From NCBI GenBank assembly GCA_965199895.1, contig CBDATJ010000008.1:62001-126000 (forward strand): a DNA stretch of 64,000 bases, in the 5' to 3' direction. The stretch comes from Bin55 sp965199895 (lineage in GTDB: Bacteria > Pseudomonadota > Gammaproteobacteria > Pseudomonadales > Azotimanducaceae). Position 1 is the stretch's first letter. Each line of letters starts with the position of its first letter. The translations under genes and the position numbers were made by a program. Positions 8,530 through 17,182 of the stretch are shown here, in pieces. The notes beneath the pieces were generated by a model. The model was given only the letters and a program-made list of their open reading frames with translations, made no database searches and was not told the DNA's origin.

Positions 8530-9060
8530 TCAAGCTGTAAAACCAGTCCGATTAACCTGGATTTGGTCTGTGGAAATCAAATCGATACAGTCAACAGGGC
8601 ACGGATTAAGACAGAGCTCACACCCGGTGCAGTGTTCTTCCAACACTACATGCAAATACGGCTCAGCACCAATAATTGCATCAACGGGACACACCCCAGA
8701 ACAGCGTCCACATCCGATGCACTCAGCCTCTCGAATGCGGGCCACCACTGGGACAGGAGTCGGAAGGGGGTCATCCATAGATCGTCCCAGTAGTTCCGCA
8801 AGCTGTTGCTGGGTTTTTTCACCACCAGGAGGGCATAGGTCTAGGCTTTCTCCTTTTACGATCGCTTGTGCATAGGGCAAACAACCTGGATAACCACATT
8901 GAGCACACTGGGTTTGTGGAAGTAAATCGTTGACTTGTGCCACCAGGTCGTCTTCACCTTGGTTTGATTTCATCAGTCGTCCAGAGAGTACGATCAGGGT
9001 TGCCAAGAGCCCCCCACAGCTACCGAGCACTACCGCTCCCGTGATCAGTGCAAGGTTCAA
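8530..9060 (-). CDS. rnfB: Rnf electron transport complex subunit B
   Basis: RnfB is the Fe-S entry subunit that exchanges electrons with ferredoxin. The 176-residue protein has an N-terminal membrane anchor (residues 5-27), a Fe-S domain with CAQCGYPGC and a downstream cysteine in LDLCPPGG, and then two ferredoxin-like [4Fe-4S] motifs, CIGCGRCSGVCP and CTGCELCLNPCP. The length is normal for a short RnfB. It starts with TTG at 9060 behind AAGGGA, overlapping the rnfA stop by four bases. All cluster ligands are present. Confidence 0.94.
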   Translation of the reverse strand: MNLALITGAVVLGSCGGLLATLIVLSGRLMKSNQGEDDLVAQVNDLLPQTQCAQCGYPGCLPYAQAIVKGESLDLCPPGGEKTQQQLAELLGRSMDDPLPTPVPVVARIREAECIGCGRCSGVCPVDAIIGAEPYLHVVLEEHCTGCELCLNPCPVDCIDLISTDQIQVNRTGFTA

Positions 9061-9626
9061 AAGATTCCCTTGAGGCCGTAGAACCCCAAAGCCATGATTC
9101 CAACCGTAAGAAACGCCAAAGGCGCGCCGCGAAAAACCTTTGGTACATCTTGTTCAAAGAAATTGGATCGAAGGCTCGCAAACAATACAGTGACCAGTGT
9201 AAAACCGATCCCCGCACCCATACTCAGAGCAACAGATTCAAGAAGCGGTTGCTCAACCGTTGTCAAAACCACTCCCAAAATCAAACAATTACTTGTGATC
9301 AACGGGAGATACATTCCAAGAAGTTGATGTAACAAGGGACTTGCAAATCGGATGTAGCGTTCCGTTAGCTGTACCACTGAAGCAATCACCACAATAAATA
9401 CCACAATGCGCAGATACTCGACTTCAAAGGGTTCGAGTACATGTTGATTCAGCAAATGAGTGATGATGGTGGATAGGGTCACCACGAAGATGGTGGCCAT
9501 TCCCATGGGTATAGCTGTGTCCAAACGATTGGAAACACCCATGAATGGGCACAACCCCAGCATGTGCACCAAAACAAAATTGTTGATGAGTGCAGCGCTA
9601 CCAAGAAGGACGACTACATCAGTCAG
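9057..9626 (-). CDS. rnfA: Rnf electron transport complex subunit A, probable CTG start
   Basis: RnfA is the membrane partner of RnfE. The protein has six hydrophobic segments with the conserved FVLVHMLGLCPFMGV and LPLITSNCLILGV. Family members begin about 24 residues before LGLCPFMG. Here the frame contains that stretch (LTDVVVLLGSAALINNFV) but no ATG, GTG or TTG at the expected point. A CTG at 9624-9626 aligns with the family start methionine and has AGGTGA six bases upstream, overlapping the metG stop. The next usable codon, a TTG at 9572, would delete most of the first helix. With CTG the length is 189 residues, normal for the family. It is the first rnf gene, directly after metG. Confidence 0.88.
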   Translation of the reverse strand: MTDVVVLLGSAALINNFVLVHMLGLCPFMGVSNRLDTAIPMGMATIFVVTLSTIITHLLNQHVLEPFEVEYLRIVVFIVVIASVVQLTERYIRFASPLLHQLLGMYLPLITSNCLILGVVLTTVEQPLLESVALSMGAGIGFTLVTVLFASLRSNFFEQDVPKVFRGAPLAFLTVGIMALGFYGLKGIF

Positions 9627-9632
9627 ATCAGA

Positions 9633-9638
9633 TCACCT
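9633..9638 (-). promoter_or_regulatory. Ribosome binding site deciding the rnfA start
   Basis: AGGTGA overlaps the metG stop codon and ends six bases before the CTG at 9626. This spacing supports translation of rnfA from the CTG rather than from the internal TTG at 9572. Confidence 0.6.
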
Positions 9639-11634
9639 AGTGAATACTCATACCCGGTTCAGCACCTTCATCAGGGGATAGGAGGAATATCTCTTGACCT
9701 CCTTCACCAGCTGCTAAAACCATACCCTCTGAAGTTCCGAACCGCATTTTGCGCGGTGCAAGGTTGGCAACCACAACCACCAATCGACCCACCAACTCTT
9801 CTGGCTTATATCGGGATCTGATCCCTGCGAACACCGTTCGGTGATTATCACCCACCTGAAGTTCGAGTCGGAGTAGTTTCTCTGCTCCTTCAACGAGATT
9901 CGCATTTGCGATCTTTGCTACGCGAAGATCGACCTTCTCGAAATCACTGATGCTGATATTTGATTGTTCCGGTTCTTCTTCGGTTGCAGGAGTATCTGCG
10001 AATTCTTTAGTTGCTTCGATCACCTTTTCGATTTGTTTGGGATCGATACGACTCATGAGTCGTGAAAAAGATGCCAATTGGTGATTGAGTAGGGGTGTGT
10101 GGACATCGTTCCAACTCAATTCACCCCCATTCAAGAACTCTTCACTTCGTTGTACCAAACCCGGAACTATGGGTTTGAGATAGACACAGAGGGTTCGGAA
10201 CAGGTTGATTCCCACCGTACATACCAACTGAACTTCGTGCTCTCTTTCCGGATCTCGTGCAAGTTCCCATGGTGGGTGGGTGGTGATGTACTGATTGGCA
10301 CGGTCTGCAAGAGCCATGACTTCACGTACTACTTTAGCAGTTTCGCCCTGTTCGTAGTAAGTGGCTAGTGTGTCTTGTATGGATGCAAATTCCTCAAACA
10401 GTATAGGATCTGCAAGTTCATCAGATAGTGTGTTATTGAACTTTTTCTTCAAGAAATTGGCACAACGCGAAGGGATGTTGACGAGTTTTCCCACCAGGTC
10501 TGAGTTCACACGAGCGACAAAGTCTTTCAAGCTAATGTCTATGTCACTCATAGAAGAAGTCATTCGAGCTGCGTAGTAATAGCGAAGGGTTTCTGACTCA
10601 AGATATTTGCGGAAAGTTGACGCGTTAATGAACGTTCCACGAGATTTCGACATTTTTTCGCCGTCCACAGTGACCCAACCATGAACATGGACGCGGGTGG
10701 GGGTACGGTATCCAGCGCAGTGAAGAACCGCTGGCCAAAACAACGCATGAAAGTTGACAATGTCTTTACCAATGAAGTGATGCAACTCGGCTGTTGAGTC
10801 AGCCTTCCAAAACTCATCAAAGTCGATTTTTGATTGTTCACACCAATGCTGAAAACTCGCCATATAACCCATAGGAGCATCCAGCCAAACGTAAAAATAC
10901 TTGTTGTCAGTGTCGGGAATCCTAAAGCCAAAATAAGGAGCATCTCGACTAATGTTCCAGGCTTTCATCCCGCCATCTAGCCATTCCCGTAGCTTGTTTG
11001 ACACTTCCTTTTTCACGGTGCCACTTTGAGTCCACTCACGTAAAAAATCTTCAAACTGGGGTAAGTCAAAGAAATATTGAGTCGAAGACTTGAGTATGGG
11101 AGTAGCATTGGAGTGAATCGAACGGGGTTCAATCAAATCTGTAGCACTATAGGTTGCACCACAGGAATCACAGTTGTCTCCAGGTTGGTCGGGTGCACCA
11201 CATCGAGGACAAGTCCCTCGAATATAGCGGTCAGCCAAGAACATATTCACCTCCGGATCGTAGAGCTGTTCAACCTCGCGGGTGAAGATCGCGCCTTGTT
11301 CCTTGAGTTTTTGGTAAATATCGACTGCAAAGCGTTCGTTTTCCGTTGAGTGGGTGGTGTAGTACGCGTCATGTCCGATCTCAAACGCTTGAAAGTCCTC
11401 GATATGTTCAATCCGCGAACGTTCCACCCAATCTTCTGGTGCGACTCCCGCAGCTTGAGCACTCATCATCGTCGCGGTGCCGTGAGTGTCCTCAGCACAC
11501 ACGTAGTAGCACTCGTTACCCATGAGTTTTTGGAACCGAACCCAAACATCGGTTTGAACATGTTCCAACAAGTGTCCTAAGTGAATGGCACCGTTGGAAT
11601 AAGGTAGGGCTGAAGTAACTAGGATGCGTCTCAT
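9637..11634 (-). CDS. metG: Methionine--tRNA ligase
   Basis: This is methionyl-tRNA synthetase of the class I, E. coli-like dimeric type (665 residues). It charges tRNA-Met for initiation and elongation. Seen in order are the HIGH-type signature HLGHLLEH at about residue 18, a zinc knuckle CPRCGAPDQPGDNCDSCG at about 140, KMSKSRGTF at about 330, the helical anticodon-binding domain, and a C-terminal OB-fold tRNA-binding domain starting at DFEKVDLRVAKI. The ATG at 11634 is the obvious start. It is divergent from mrp, and rnfA follows at once with an overlapping ribosome binding site. The metG-mrp-dcd neighbourhood is common in gammaproteobacteria. Confidence 0.97.
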   Translation of the reverse strand: MRRILVTSALPYSNGAIHLGHLLEHVQTDVWVRFQKLMGNECYYVCAEDTHGTATMMSAQAAGVAPEDWVERSRIEHIEDFQAFEIGHDAYYTTHSTENERFAVDIYQKLKEQGAIFTREVEQLYDPEVNMFLADRYIRGTCPRCGAPDQPGDNCDSCGATYSATDLIEPRSIHSNATPILKSSTQYFFDLPQFEDFLREWTQSGTVKKEVSNKLREWLDGGMKAWNISRDAPYFGFRIPDTDNKYFYVWLDAPMGYMASFQHWCEQSKIDFDEFWKADSTAELHHFIGKDIVNFHALFWPAVLHCAGYRTPTRVHVHGWVTVDGEKMSKSRGTFINASTFRKYLESETLRYYYAARMTSSMSDIDISLKDFVARVNSDLVGKLVNIPSRCANFLKKKFNNTLSDELADPILFEEFASIQDTLATYYEQGETAKVVREVMALADRANQYITTHPPWELARDPEREHEVQLVCTVGINLFRTLCVYLKPIVPGLVQRSEEFLNGGELSWNDVHTPLLNHQLASFSRLMSRIDPKQIEKVIEATKEFADTPATEEEPEQSNISISDFEKVDLRVAKIANANLVEGAEKLLRLELQVGDNHRTVFAGIRSRYKPEELVGRLVVVVANLAPRKMRFGTSEGMVLAAGEGGQEIFLLSPDEGAEPGMSIH

Positions 11635-11727
11635 AAAGTGGGTTGGCTATCGTTCATAGTTGAGCTAGTTTCAGGACAAATGTAAGGTAAATCATACAAT
11701 ACAAAGATCATCAGAAAAGGCGACATC

Positions 11728-12766
11728 ATGCCTCGTACTATTCAGGAATTTGTCGATCCGGTCGTCGGACAAACATGGGGTGAGTTGAACGCGGTTCAGC
11801 ACACCAAAGTACAAGAGGGTAGACTGGTTCACTCCACTGTTGAACTGGGTTATCCTATTCAAAACTACGAAAGTTCTCTACAAAAATCAGTAGAGGATTG
11901 GCTCAATGATTCTGATGTTAAGGTGGATTGGAAGTTTCACCCTCCCGTGACGTGTCAATTACCCGGTGCAAAAAACGTCATCGCGGTTGCTTCTGGTAAA
12001 GGTGGGGTGGGAAAATCCACGATTGCAGTGAACTTGAGCTTGGGTTTAGCACGTGCTGGAGGTAGAGTGGGTCTCTTGGATGCGGACATTTATGGTCCGA
12101 GTCAGGGGGTAATGTTAGGAATTCCAGAGGGGAAACGCCCCGTCGTTAGAGAAGGGAAGATATTTGAGCCTGTTGTGGCCCACGGAATTGAGACCATGTC
12201 GATGAGTTTTCTAGTCTCAGAACGCACGCCTATGGTCTGGCGTGGACCCATGGCTTCGGGAGCTCTGCAGCAAATGATGAAACAAACCGAGTGGGGTGAT
12301 TTGGACTACTTGATAGTCGATATGCCCCCCGGGCACCGGAGACATTCAATTGACTTTATCGCAACAAGTTGCATTAGGCGGTGCTGTCATCGTGACTACT
12401 CCTCAAAACATCGCGTTAGCAGATGCTCGAAAGGGGATTGAGATGTTTGCGAAAGTGAACGTTCCTATCTTGGGAATCGTTGAAAATATGAGCTACTTTG
12501 ACTGCAACCATTGCGGAACACGACACAACGTCTTCAGTGCAGATGGTGGTGATTTGGTTGCAAAAGAGTACAACACCTCAGTGGTGGGGAGATTTCCGCT
12601 CGATCCCCGTATCAGGGAACTCACGGATGACGGACTCCCACCAGTTGCTCAAAATCCAGACGCTAAAGTTTCCCAACTGTTCACACAAAGTGCACGACAG
12701 GTTGCTGCAAAACTGTGGCAACTCCACCAAGAAGCTGCTCCCCCACCCACAATAAAGATGGCTTAA
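11728..12766 (+). CDS. apbC: Mrp/ApbC iron-sulfur carrier P-loop ATPase, frameshifted in this assembly
   Basis: Mrp/ApbC carries and delivers Fe-S clusters. An N-terminal MIP18-like domain (residues 1-80) is followed by the P-loop VASGKGGVGKST and LLDADIYGPSQG, then DYLIVDMPPG. Directly after that motif the frame derails and stops at 12441. The expected continuation (GDIQLTLSQQVALGGAVIVT, then the CNHCG cluster motif) is in the +1 frame and runs to 12766. The break falls in CCCCCCGGG at 12325-12333: removing one base restores the standard sequence. This is either a homopolymer sequencing error or a real inactivation; the downstream half shows no decay, which favours error. dcd follows two bases later. 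Confidence 0.9.
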
Positions 12767-12768
12767 TC

Positions 12769-13335
12769 GTGTCGATTCGAGCTGATCACTGGATTCGCAA
12801 TATGGCACAGGAACACGGCATGATCGAACCTTATGAGTCCAATCAAGTCCGGTCTGTAGACTCAAGAAGAGTCGTGTCGTGGGGAACCTCTTCGTACGGT
12901 TATGATGTTCGTTGTGCTTCACAGTTCAAAGTCTTCACCAATATCTTTTCTGCGACTGTAGATCCGAAAGAGTTTGATGAACGGAGCTTTGTCGCAACTG
13001 AGGGAGACGAGTGCATCATTCCACCCAATTCTTTTGTACTCGCCAGTACGGTGGAGTACTTTCGCATTCCTCGCAACGTGCTGACCATTTGTGTGGGTAA
13101 ATCAACATATGCACGGTGCGGGATCATTGTCAATGTGACCCCCCTAGAACCCGAGTGGGAGGGGCACGTCACTTTGGAGTTCTCGAACACAACGAATTTG
13201 CCTGCCAAGATCTACGCGAATGAAGGCGTTGCTCAAATGTTGTTCTTTCAAGCAGATGATCCGTGCGAAGTGTCGTACAAAGATCGAAAAGGCAAATACC
13301 AGGGTCAGACAGGGGTTACTCTACCCAAGCTCTGA
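12769..13335 (+). CDS. dcd: dCTP deaminase
   Basis: dCTP deaminase converts dCTP to dUTP, feeding dTMP synthesis through dUTPase; a dUTPase gene is also present in this window. The 188-residue protein matches family length. Motifs are SSYGYDVRCASQFKVF near residue 44, CVGKSTYARCGI (substrate-binding signature) and TPLEPEWEGHVTLEFSN with the catalytic glutamate. The start is GTG at 12769 (VSIRADHW in place of the usual MSIRSD), two bases after the mrp stop, so it is likely co-transcribed with mrp. Confidence 0.95.
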   Translation: MSIRADHWIRNMAQEHGMIEPYESNQVRSVDSRRVVSWGTSSYGYDVRCASQFKVFTNIFSATVDPKEFDERSFVATEGDECIIPPNSFVLASTVEYFRIPRNVLTICVGKSTYARCGIIVNVTPLEPEWEGHVTLEFSNTTNLPAKIYANEGVAQMLFFQADDPCEVSYKDRKGKYQGQTGVTLPKL

Positions 13336-13617
13336 GTCACGGTTTTCGCTATCAGATGTGTTCGAGTCGAGTGGATCGGGTTGCTGGCAATTCCCAGTGT
13401 CTTCTATAGGATTCCGTGACTTGTAGGCGCGTTTCCTCCGACAGTCCTCCCACACAAATCGTTCATCTATCGTAGAGTGTACGAACGATGGGTTGCTCAA
13501 TCCGGGAGGTTCATTCGATGAAACAGGTGCCTTCTGTACTCATAGGGACCGATTTCAAGCTCTAATTTGACCCAAGGCTTGCAATGAATCGTTAAATAAA
13601 TATACTTATAAACAGTA
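13336..13617. other. Intergenic junction between core gene dcd and the conjugative element
   Basis: This 280-bp stretch marks the probable left edge of the mobile element. It has an 8-base inverted repeat, AGTCACGG just after the dcd stop and CCGTGACT at 13414-13421. It also has a nested palindrome at 13458-13489, where ATCGTTC pairs with GAACGAT and TCTA pairs with TAGA inside. No tRNA gene is present. I found no direct repeat shared with the right side, so the attachment site is unresolved. The last 40 bases are AT-rich, as expected for a promoter of the ParB-like gene. Confidence 0.35.
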
Positions 13618-13635
13618 TTGAACAAAATATCAATC

Positions 13636-15003
13636 ATGATTGATTCACAACCCAATCAAAAAGCCTCTCTTCTGTCAGTCAATGAAACTCAGTTAAGGGT
13701 AGTACGAGAAGTACAGATACCCGTCAGCCAGCTTCACCCCTTGGAGAGTTCAGGATTAGATTTTGAACTAACCAAACTGGAAAGGCTTCGACATTCGATT
13801 CAGAAAATTGGACTGCAGCAACCTTTGACGGTAGCACAAAAACCTGGAGAAGAGGGATACTCTTTAGCCGGTGGAGGTAGAGCTCGACTACTAGCTCTCA
13901 AACAGTTAAGTGAGCAGGGAGAGGATTCAACCTACACCACAGTACCCTGTAGAGTCATCAATTGGCCGGGTGAAGCTAGAGCTACTCTTGATCACTTGAT
14001 AACTCGCACTCAATTTGGTGCTCGAACCTTTATCTCTCGTGCGTTGCAGGTCGTCAAGGCTATCGAAGAGTTGCGAAAGCACTTGGGATGTGAACAACGA
14101 ACTCACGTTAGTGCTTCCCTATTGCTTGATGAGTATGGAATCAAGATTCCACCCTCTACTATCGGGTTTATGGAATATGCCGTGAAACGGTTGCTCCCGG
14201 TATTCCCCAATGCTCTCAATGCTGGAATGGGGAGACCAACCATCTCCAAGATCAGAACGCTAGAGAGAGCTCTTGGCAAAGAGTGGCAAGTAAGTGGAAA
14301 ATCACAACAATCTTATGACGAAATCTTTAACAAAATTGCCAAGCAATCTGACGGTGTACCGTTAGATTTTGTTACCTTTCGAGCCCGTCTATTGAAGCAG
14401 GACACGGATCCAGAGATTTCAATAGAACCAGTCGGAAAAACAAGATCTGAAGGAGAGGTTACAGCGAGTGTTGCAGACGGACTCATTCAACACCAACCCC
14501 ATCCGTTAGCAGTACACCTTGAAGAACGGAGAATGACCAATAAAGTTACACGAGAAACTCTACAGTCGAAAAGGCGTTCAATTAGGAAAAGCATTGTCTC
14601 TTTAGCCAATCAATTTGGGATAGTGCATTGTTTTAAAGCGACGGCCTTGGGACTAGGGATCACAGGGTTCTCTCGACCCGATCCATCTGCTGGTGAGACT
14701 GCGGTCAAGGTGTGGGAAGTCTTGGTTAATTTTCTTGAACTTTCGGCTTCATCAAATCGCAAGGCTACCAAATCTCCCTCCAAAGATTCAAGCAGTTCTT
14801 CGCCTAAGGGCTTGAGCTTTAGCCGCGATAGAGAGACATATACCCGCAGCTCTTTAGATATATCTGTATTTTTTGAGCTCAACCGCAGTCAGTGTGAAGA
14901 ACTGTGCGAGCTTTGGATCAGAGTATTTAAGTTGAGGCGTTCACTTGGCAGTGGACACCGTTCGGTATTGGTTCCATCACCAACACCCAGTCACTTGACA
15001 TGA
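13636..15003 (+). CDS. ParB-like nuclease-domain protein of PFGI-1-type ICEs (TIGR03764-like)
   Basis: This is a ParB family protein of the kind found in the maintenance module of GI/PFGI-1 elements, probably acting in partition or element maintenance. The N-terminal ParB/Srx fold is visible: IPVSQLHPLESSG, RLRHSIQKIGLQQPLTVA and SLAGGGRARLLALKQL (residues about 25-90 from the ATG). A helical middle resembles ICE ParB proteins (GMGRPTISKIRTLERAL), and the C-terminal third is serine-rich. The start is ATG 13636 or TTG 13618; neither has a good ribosome binding site. No ParA gene is adjacent, which is unusual. A diverged paralogue lies at 48107-49342. Confidence 0.75.
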   Translation: MIDSQPNQKASLLSVNETQLRVVREVQIPVSQLHPLESSGLDFELTKLERLRHSIQKIGLQQPLTVAQKPGEEGYSLAGGGRARLLALKQLSEQGEDSTYTTVPCRVINWPGEARATLDHLITRTQFGARTFISRALQVVKAIEELRKHLGCEQRTHVSASLLLDEYGIKIPPSTIGFMEYAVKRLLPVFPNALNAGMGRPTISKIRTLERALGKEWQVSGKSQQSYDEIFNKIAKQSDGVPLDFVTFRARLLKQDTDPEISIEPVGKTRSEGEVTASVADGLIQHQPHPLAVHLEERRMTNKVTRETLQSKRRSIRKSIVSLANQFGIVHCFKATALGLGITGFSRPDPSAGETAVKVWEVLVNFLELSASSNRKATKSPSKDSSSSSPKGLSFSRDRETYTRSSLDISVFFELNRSQCEELCELWIRVFKLRRSLGSGHRSVLVPSPTPSHLT

Positions 15004-15228
15004 ACAACTAAAACTGCAATGATATTATTTGTTCACAGTGTGAATTTCCCACAGACACTAGGTCACTTCGTCGGTTCAGTCAAAACATCTATGTTCTGGC
15101 TCACCACTTAACTCTCAACTTTTCACACCCAGAGAGAAATCACACGATTAAGAATTTGATTGTTTGTTGGAATTCGAAATAAATACTGTATAAATGAATA
15201 TCTTAAAGCTAACACGCAAGAGATTCTT

Positions 15229-15987
15229 ATGACAACCTATAAACTGATTGACGCGTTCAACCCCAAACCTCCCGTCTCAACAACAGGAAATGAATCCATC
15301 CGAACCGATGTTTGGTTATCTCTCCAAACTCGATATGCTCAAATGTTGGTGCGAGGTCGTCAACTCAAAGGTAAACCACCGATTGTTGGTTTACTCAGAT
15401 TTGCTGATGCACTGAGGGTGATTTGGCATGCAGCTGCAGCTAATGATCCCTATGCAGATTGGTGGCTGATCAAGATTCATGATCGGATTGCTTCACTCAA
15501 TAATCTTTTAGATGAACGCTTGAGTCAATTTGAGTCACTGACCGAATCCACACCAGCCTTTCAAATCGCGCCAGTGGAAGCTAAAGAACCGTTTCGCATC
15601 AAGATTAGTTTTGCTACTCCCTATGCCTACCGAGCTGCAGATCTGATGACTCGGTTTGATCGTTTTGCAACTCAAGCGTTGGTATGCAAACACTTAGGGT
15701 ATATCGACACGAAGTCTTCTAAGGTGATGATTCACGCCGCTGCTCGAAAGTTGAGAGGTCTGTTTGCACTCGCTCTGGGTTATCGTCATCTTGGGATTGA
15801 TCGTTCCGATCCCTTGTCATTCGCTCCTGTCGCAGCAACAGCCCGACTCTATATGGGAGAACCTCCTAAAGAAGTACTAGAGGGTACGAGAAGAGCGAAG
15901 CTCGCTCCAGAAATAAAGCGTTCTACTTTTTCTTCAGTGCCACCCATCGTCGAATCCATCGAAGAAATTGAGGAGTTCGCCGCATGA
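15229..15987 (+). CDS. ICE protein, PFL_4669/TIGR03761 family
   Basis: This is a 252-residue protein of a family seen only in integrative conjugative elements; its function is unknown. Family-like features are the start MTTYKLIDAFNPKPP, a run RYAQMLVRGRQLKGKPPIVG, and the C-terminal KLRGLFALALGYRHLGI, all typical of PFL_4669 proteins. I chose ATG 15229 over a start at 15160 because AAGAGA lies just upstream and the family begins here. The 225 bp before it include an inverted repeat (TGAACAA/TTGTTCA, 15001-15035) and an AT-rich likely promoter at about 15178-15200. The next small gene overlaps its stop by four bases. Confidence 0.75.
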   Translation: MTTYKLIDAFNPKPPVSTTGNESIRTDVWLSLQTRYAQMLVRGRQLKGKPPIVGLLRFADALRVIWHAAAANDPYADWWLIKIHDRIASLNNLLDERLSQFESLTESTPAFQIAPVEAKEPFRIKISFATPYAYRAADLMTRFDRFATQALVCKHLGYIDTKSSKVMIHAAARKLRGLFALALGYRHLGIDRSDPLSFAPVAATARLYMGEPPKEVLEGTRRAKLAPEIKRSTFSSVPPIVESIEEIEEFAA

Positions 15988-16169
15988 AACACTCAAAACT
16001 AGAAATTTGTGGCCACTGCAATTTAGTGGTAGAAGCATTGTCGGATCGTGAAATCGATGCACACATGGAGATTTTGCGGAATTTTCATGCGATCCAATCC
16101 TTGCTTTTTTGCTTAACTCTGTTGAGTATGAGAGCATTTCAACTCACCAACCTAGAGGAGATACTATGA
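15984..16169 (+). CDS. Small hypothetical protein with CxxC/His pattern
   Basis: This is a 61-residue reading frame whose ATG overlaps the stop of the TIGR03761-type gene (ATGA), and whose stop overlaps the ATG of the DUF3577 gene. That packing suggests a real, translationally coupled gene. The N-terminal half has CGHC followed by histidines at HMEILRNFH, which could form a zinc site. The C-terminal half (SLLFCLTLLSMRAF) is hydrophobic. I recognise no family. It may be a truncated protein, since the zinc-like part and the tail do not look like one domain. Confidence 0.4.
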   Translation: MKHSKLEICGHCNLVVEALSDREIDAHMEILRNFHAIQSLLFCLTLLSMRAFQLTNLEEIL

Positions 16170-16576
16170 CCAACATAGCAAAAGCGAATCAGTTCGCTTT
16201 AATCACTACAGGCATCGGTTATCTGTCTCGAGTTCGTTCCATCGAACCCGAAGCAGGTTTGCCGTTTCTTGCTGTGACCCTATCAGCCCTCAGAGGCTTG
16301 GACGGAGATGTTCGTTATACGTACATCGATTGTCGCGTATTAGGACGTTCTTGTCACACGTATGTGAGTCAATTGACGAACAATGTGGAAGCAGGAGATA
16401 AAGTTCTGATTCGATTTCGATTACATGACTTGCACGCAGAGACGTTTAAGTTCCGACACGGTCCCCGCAAGGGAGAAACCGGAGTGAACGTCAAAGCGAA
16501 GCTTGTTGGTATCGACTGGGCGCGCGTCAATGGTGTTGCGTTTTCGATAGAGGAACAACAGGCGGACGCTGTTTAG
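16166..16576 (+). CDS. ICE replication-associated protein, STY4534/DUF3577 family
   Basis: This is a 136-residue DUF3577 (STY4534) protein, a family annotated as linked to ICE replication or single-strand DNA handling. Diagnostic stretches are FALITTGIGYLSRVRSI near the start, LPFLAVTLSALRG, VEAGDKVLIRFRLHDL, and TGVNVKAKLVGIDWARVNG at the end. The ATG at 16166 has GAGGAG a few bases upstream. It sits in the maintenance module between the TIGR03761 and DUF6573 genes, as in related elements. The usual single-strand binding protein and topoisomerase genes that follow in other elements are missing here. Confidence 0.8.
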   Translation: MTNIAKANQFALITTGIGYLSRVRSIEPEAGLPFLAVTLSALRGLDGDVRYTYIDCRVLGRSCHTYVSQLTNNVEAGDKVLIRFRLHDLHAETFKFRHGPRKGETGVNVKAKLVGIDWARVNGVAFSIEEQQADAV

Positions 16577-16632
16577 TGTAGCAACTAGATGACACACGTC
16601 TGTTCTTCCAATTTCTTTATTCACTACCCGGC

Positions 16633-16651
16633 CGGGAAGACTTGCTTCCCG
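16633..16651 (+). promoter_or_regulatory. Hairpin in the leader of the DUF6573 gene
   Basis: CGGGAAG and CTTCCCG form a perfect 7-bp stem with a 5-base loop, followed by a second short palindrome (CGGTC-T-GACCG, about 16660-16670). Both lie in the 117-bp gap before the DUF6573 start at 16694. There is no T-run, so it is more likely a folded leader than a terminator. Confidence 0.4.
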
Positions 16652-16693
16652 CTGGGATTCGGTCTGACCGGTCAATCTTTACTGGAGAATGGT

Positions 16694-17122
16694 ATGTCAG
16701 ACACTATTAACAAAAAATCTAAGCCTAATGCGCTAGTTTGTCCCAAATTCTATGAGGGAACACGTGCCCAAGCAATCAAAGATGGTTTAATCATCGATGT
16801 GAGCAAATTGGGATTCGACGTAGGGTTCCTCTGGCCTCTCGCTATCACGAAGGCCGTTTGGGACGACATAGTCGCATGGACTGATGAAGACTCCGAGAAA
16901 CAGGTCCCTCAGGACGAAAAAACTCGGTTGTCTAAGTTAGTTAATACATGTGCAGACTATGTGCGAGTTCGCAGTCCCAAAGGTCCACAGATGACTTTTA
17001 GGCTCAATCGAGTACCGAGGGATGGGAAGTCGAAGCAAAAGCACGCACAGGTGTTGGAGCTTTGGGCTCACCGAGAAGATGGATCAAGATCCGTATTAAC
17101 CATACGGATCGTGGACGAATAG
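16694..17122 (+). CDS. DUF6573 family protein
   Basis: This is a 142-residue protein resembling the DUF6573 family common on plasmids and ICEs; its function is unknown. Seen are FYEGTRAQAIKDGLIIDVS, then PLAITKAVWDDIVAWTDED and a C-terminal LELWAHREDGSRSVLTI, with the spacing of that family. A longer frame exists from 16589, but its extra N-terminus is encoded by the hairpin leader and is not family-like, so ATG 16694 was chosen. It is followed by more than 1 kb without genes. Confidence 0.7.
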   Translation: MSDTINKKSKPNALVCPKFYEGTRAQAIKDGLIIDVSKLGFDVGFLWPLAITKAVWDDIVAWTDEDSEKQVPQDEKTRLSKLVNTCADYVRVRSPKGPQMTFRLNRVPRDGKSKQKHAQVLELWAHREDGSRSVLTIRIVDE

Positions 17123-17158
17123 GTCAGTTCAAGTTCATTAAAAGGATCAGATTGCGTT

Positions 17159-17182
17159 AGTCTGGGTGAATTCACCCAGACT
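17159..17182. repeat. Perfect 24-bp palindrome after the DUF6573 gene
   Basis: AGTCTGGGTGAA is followed directly by its reverse complement, 36 bases after the DUF6573 stop. As RNA it would form a hairpin with a tight loop; no T-run follows, so it could be a protein-binding site or a cruciform rather than a classic terminator. Confidence 0.6.
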
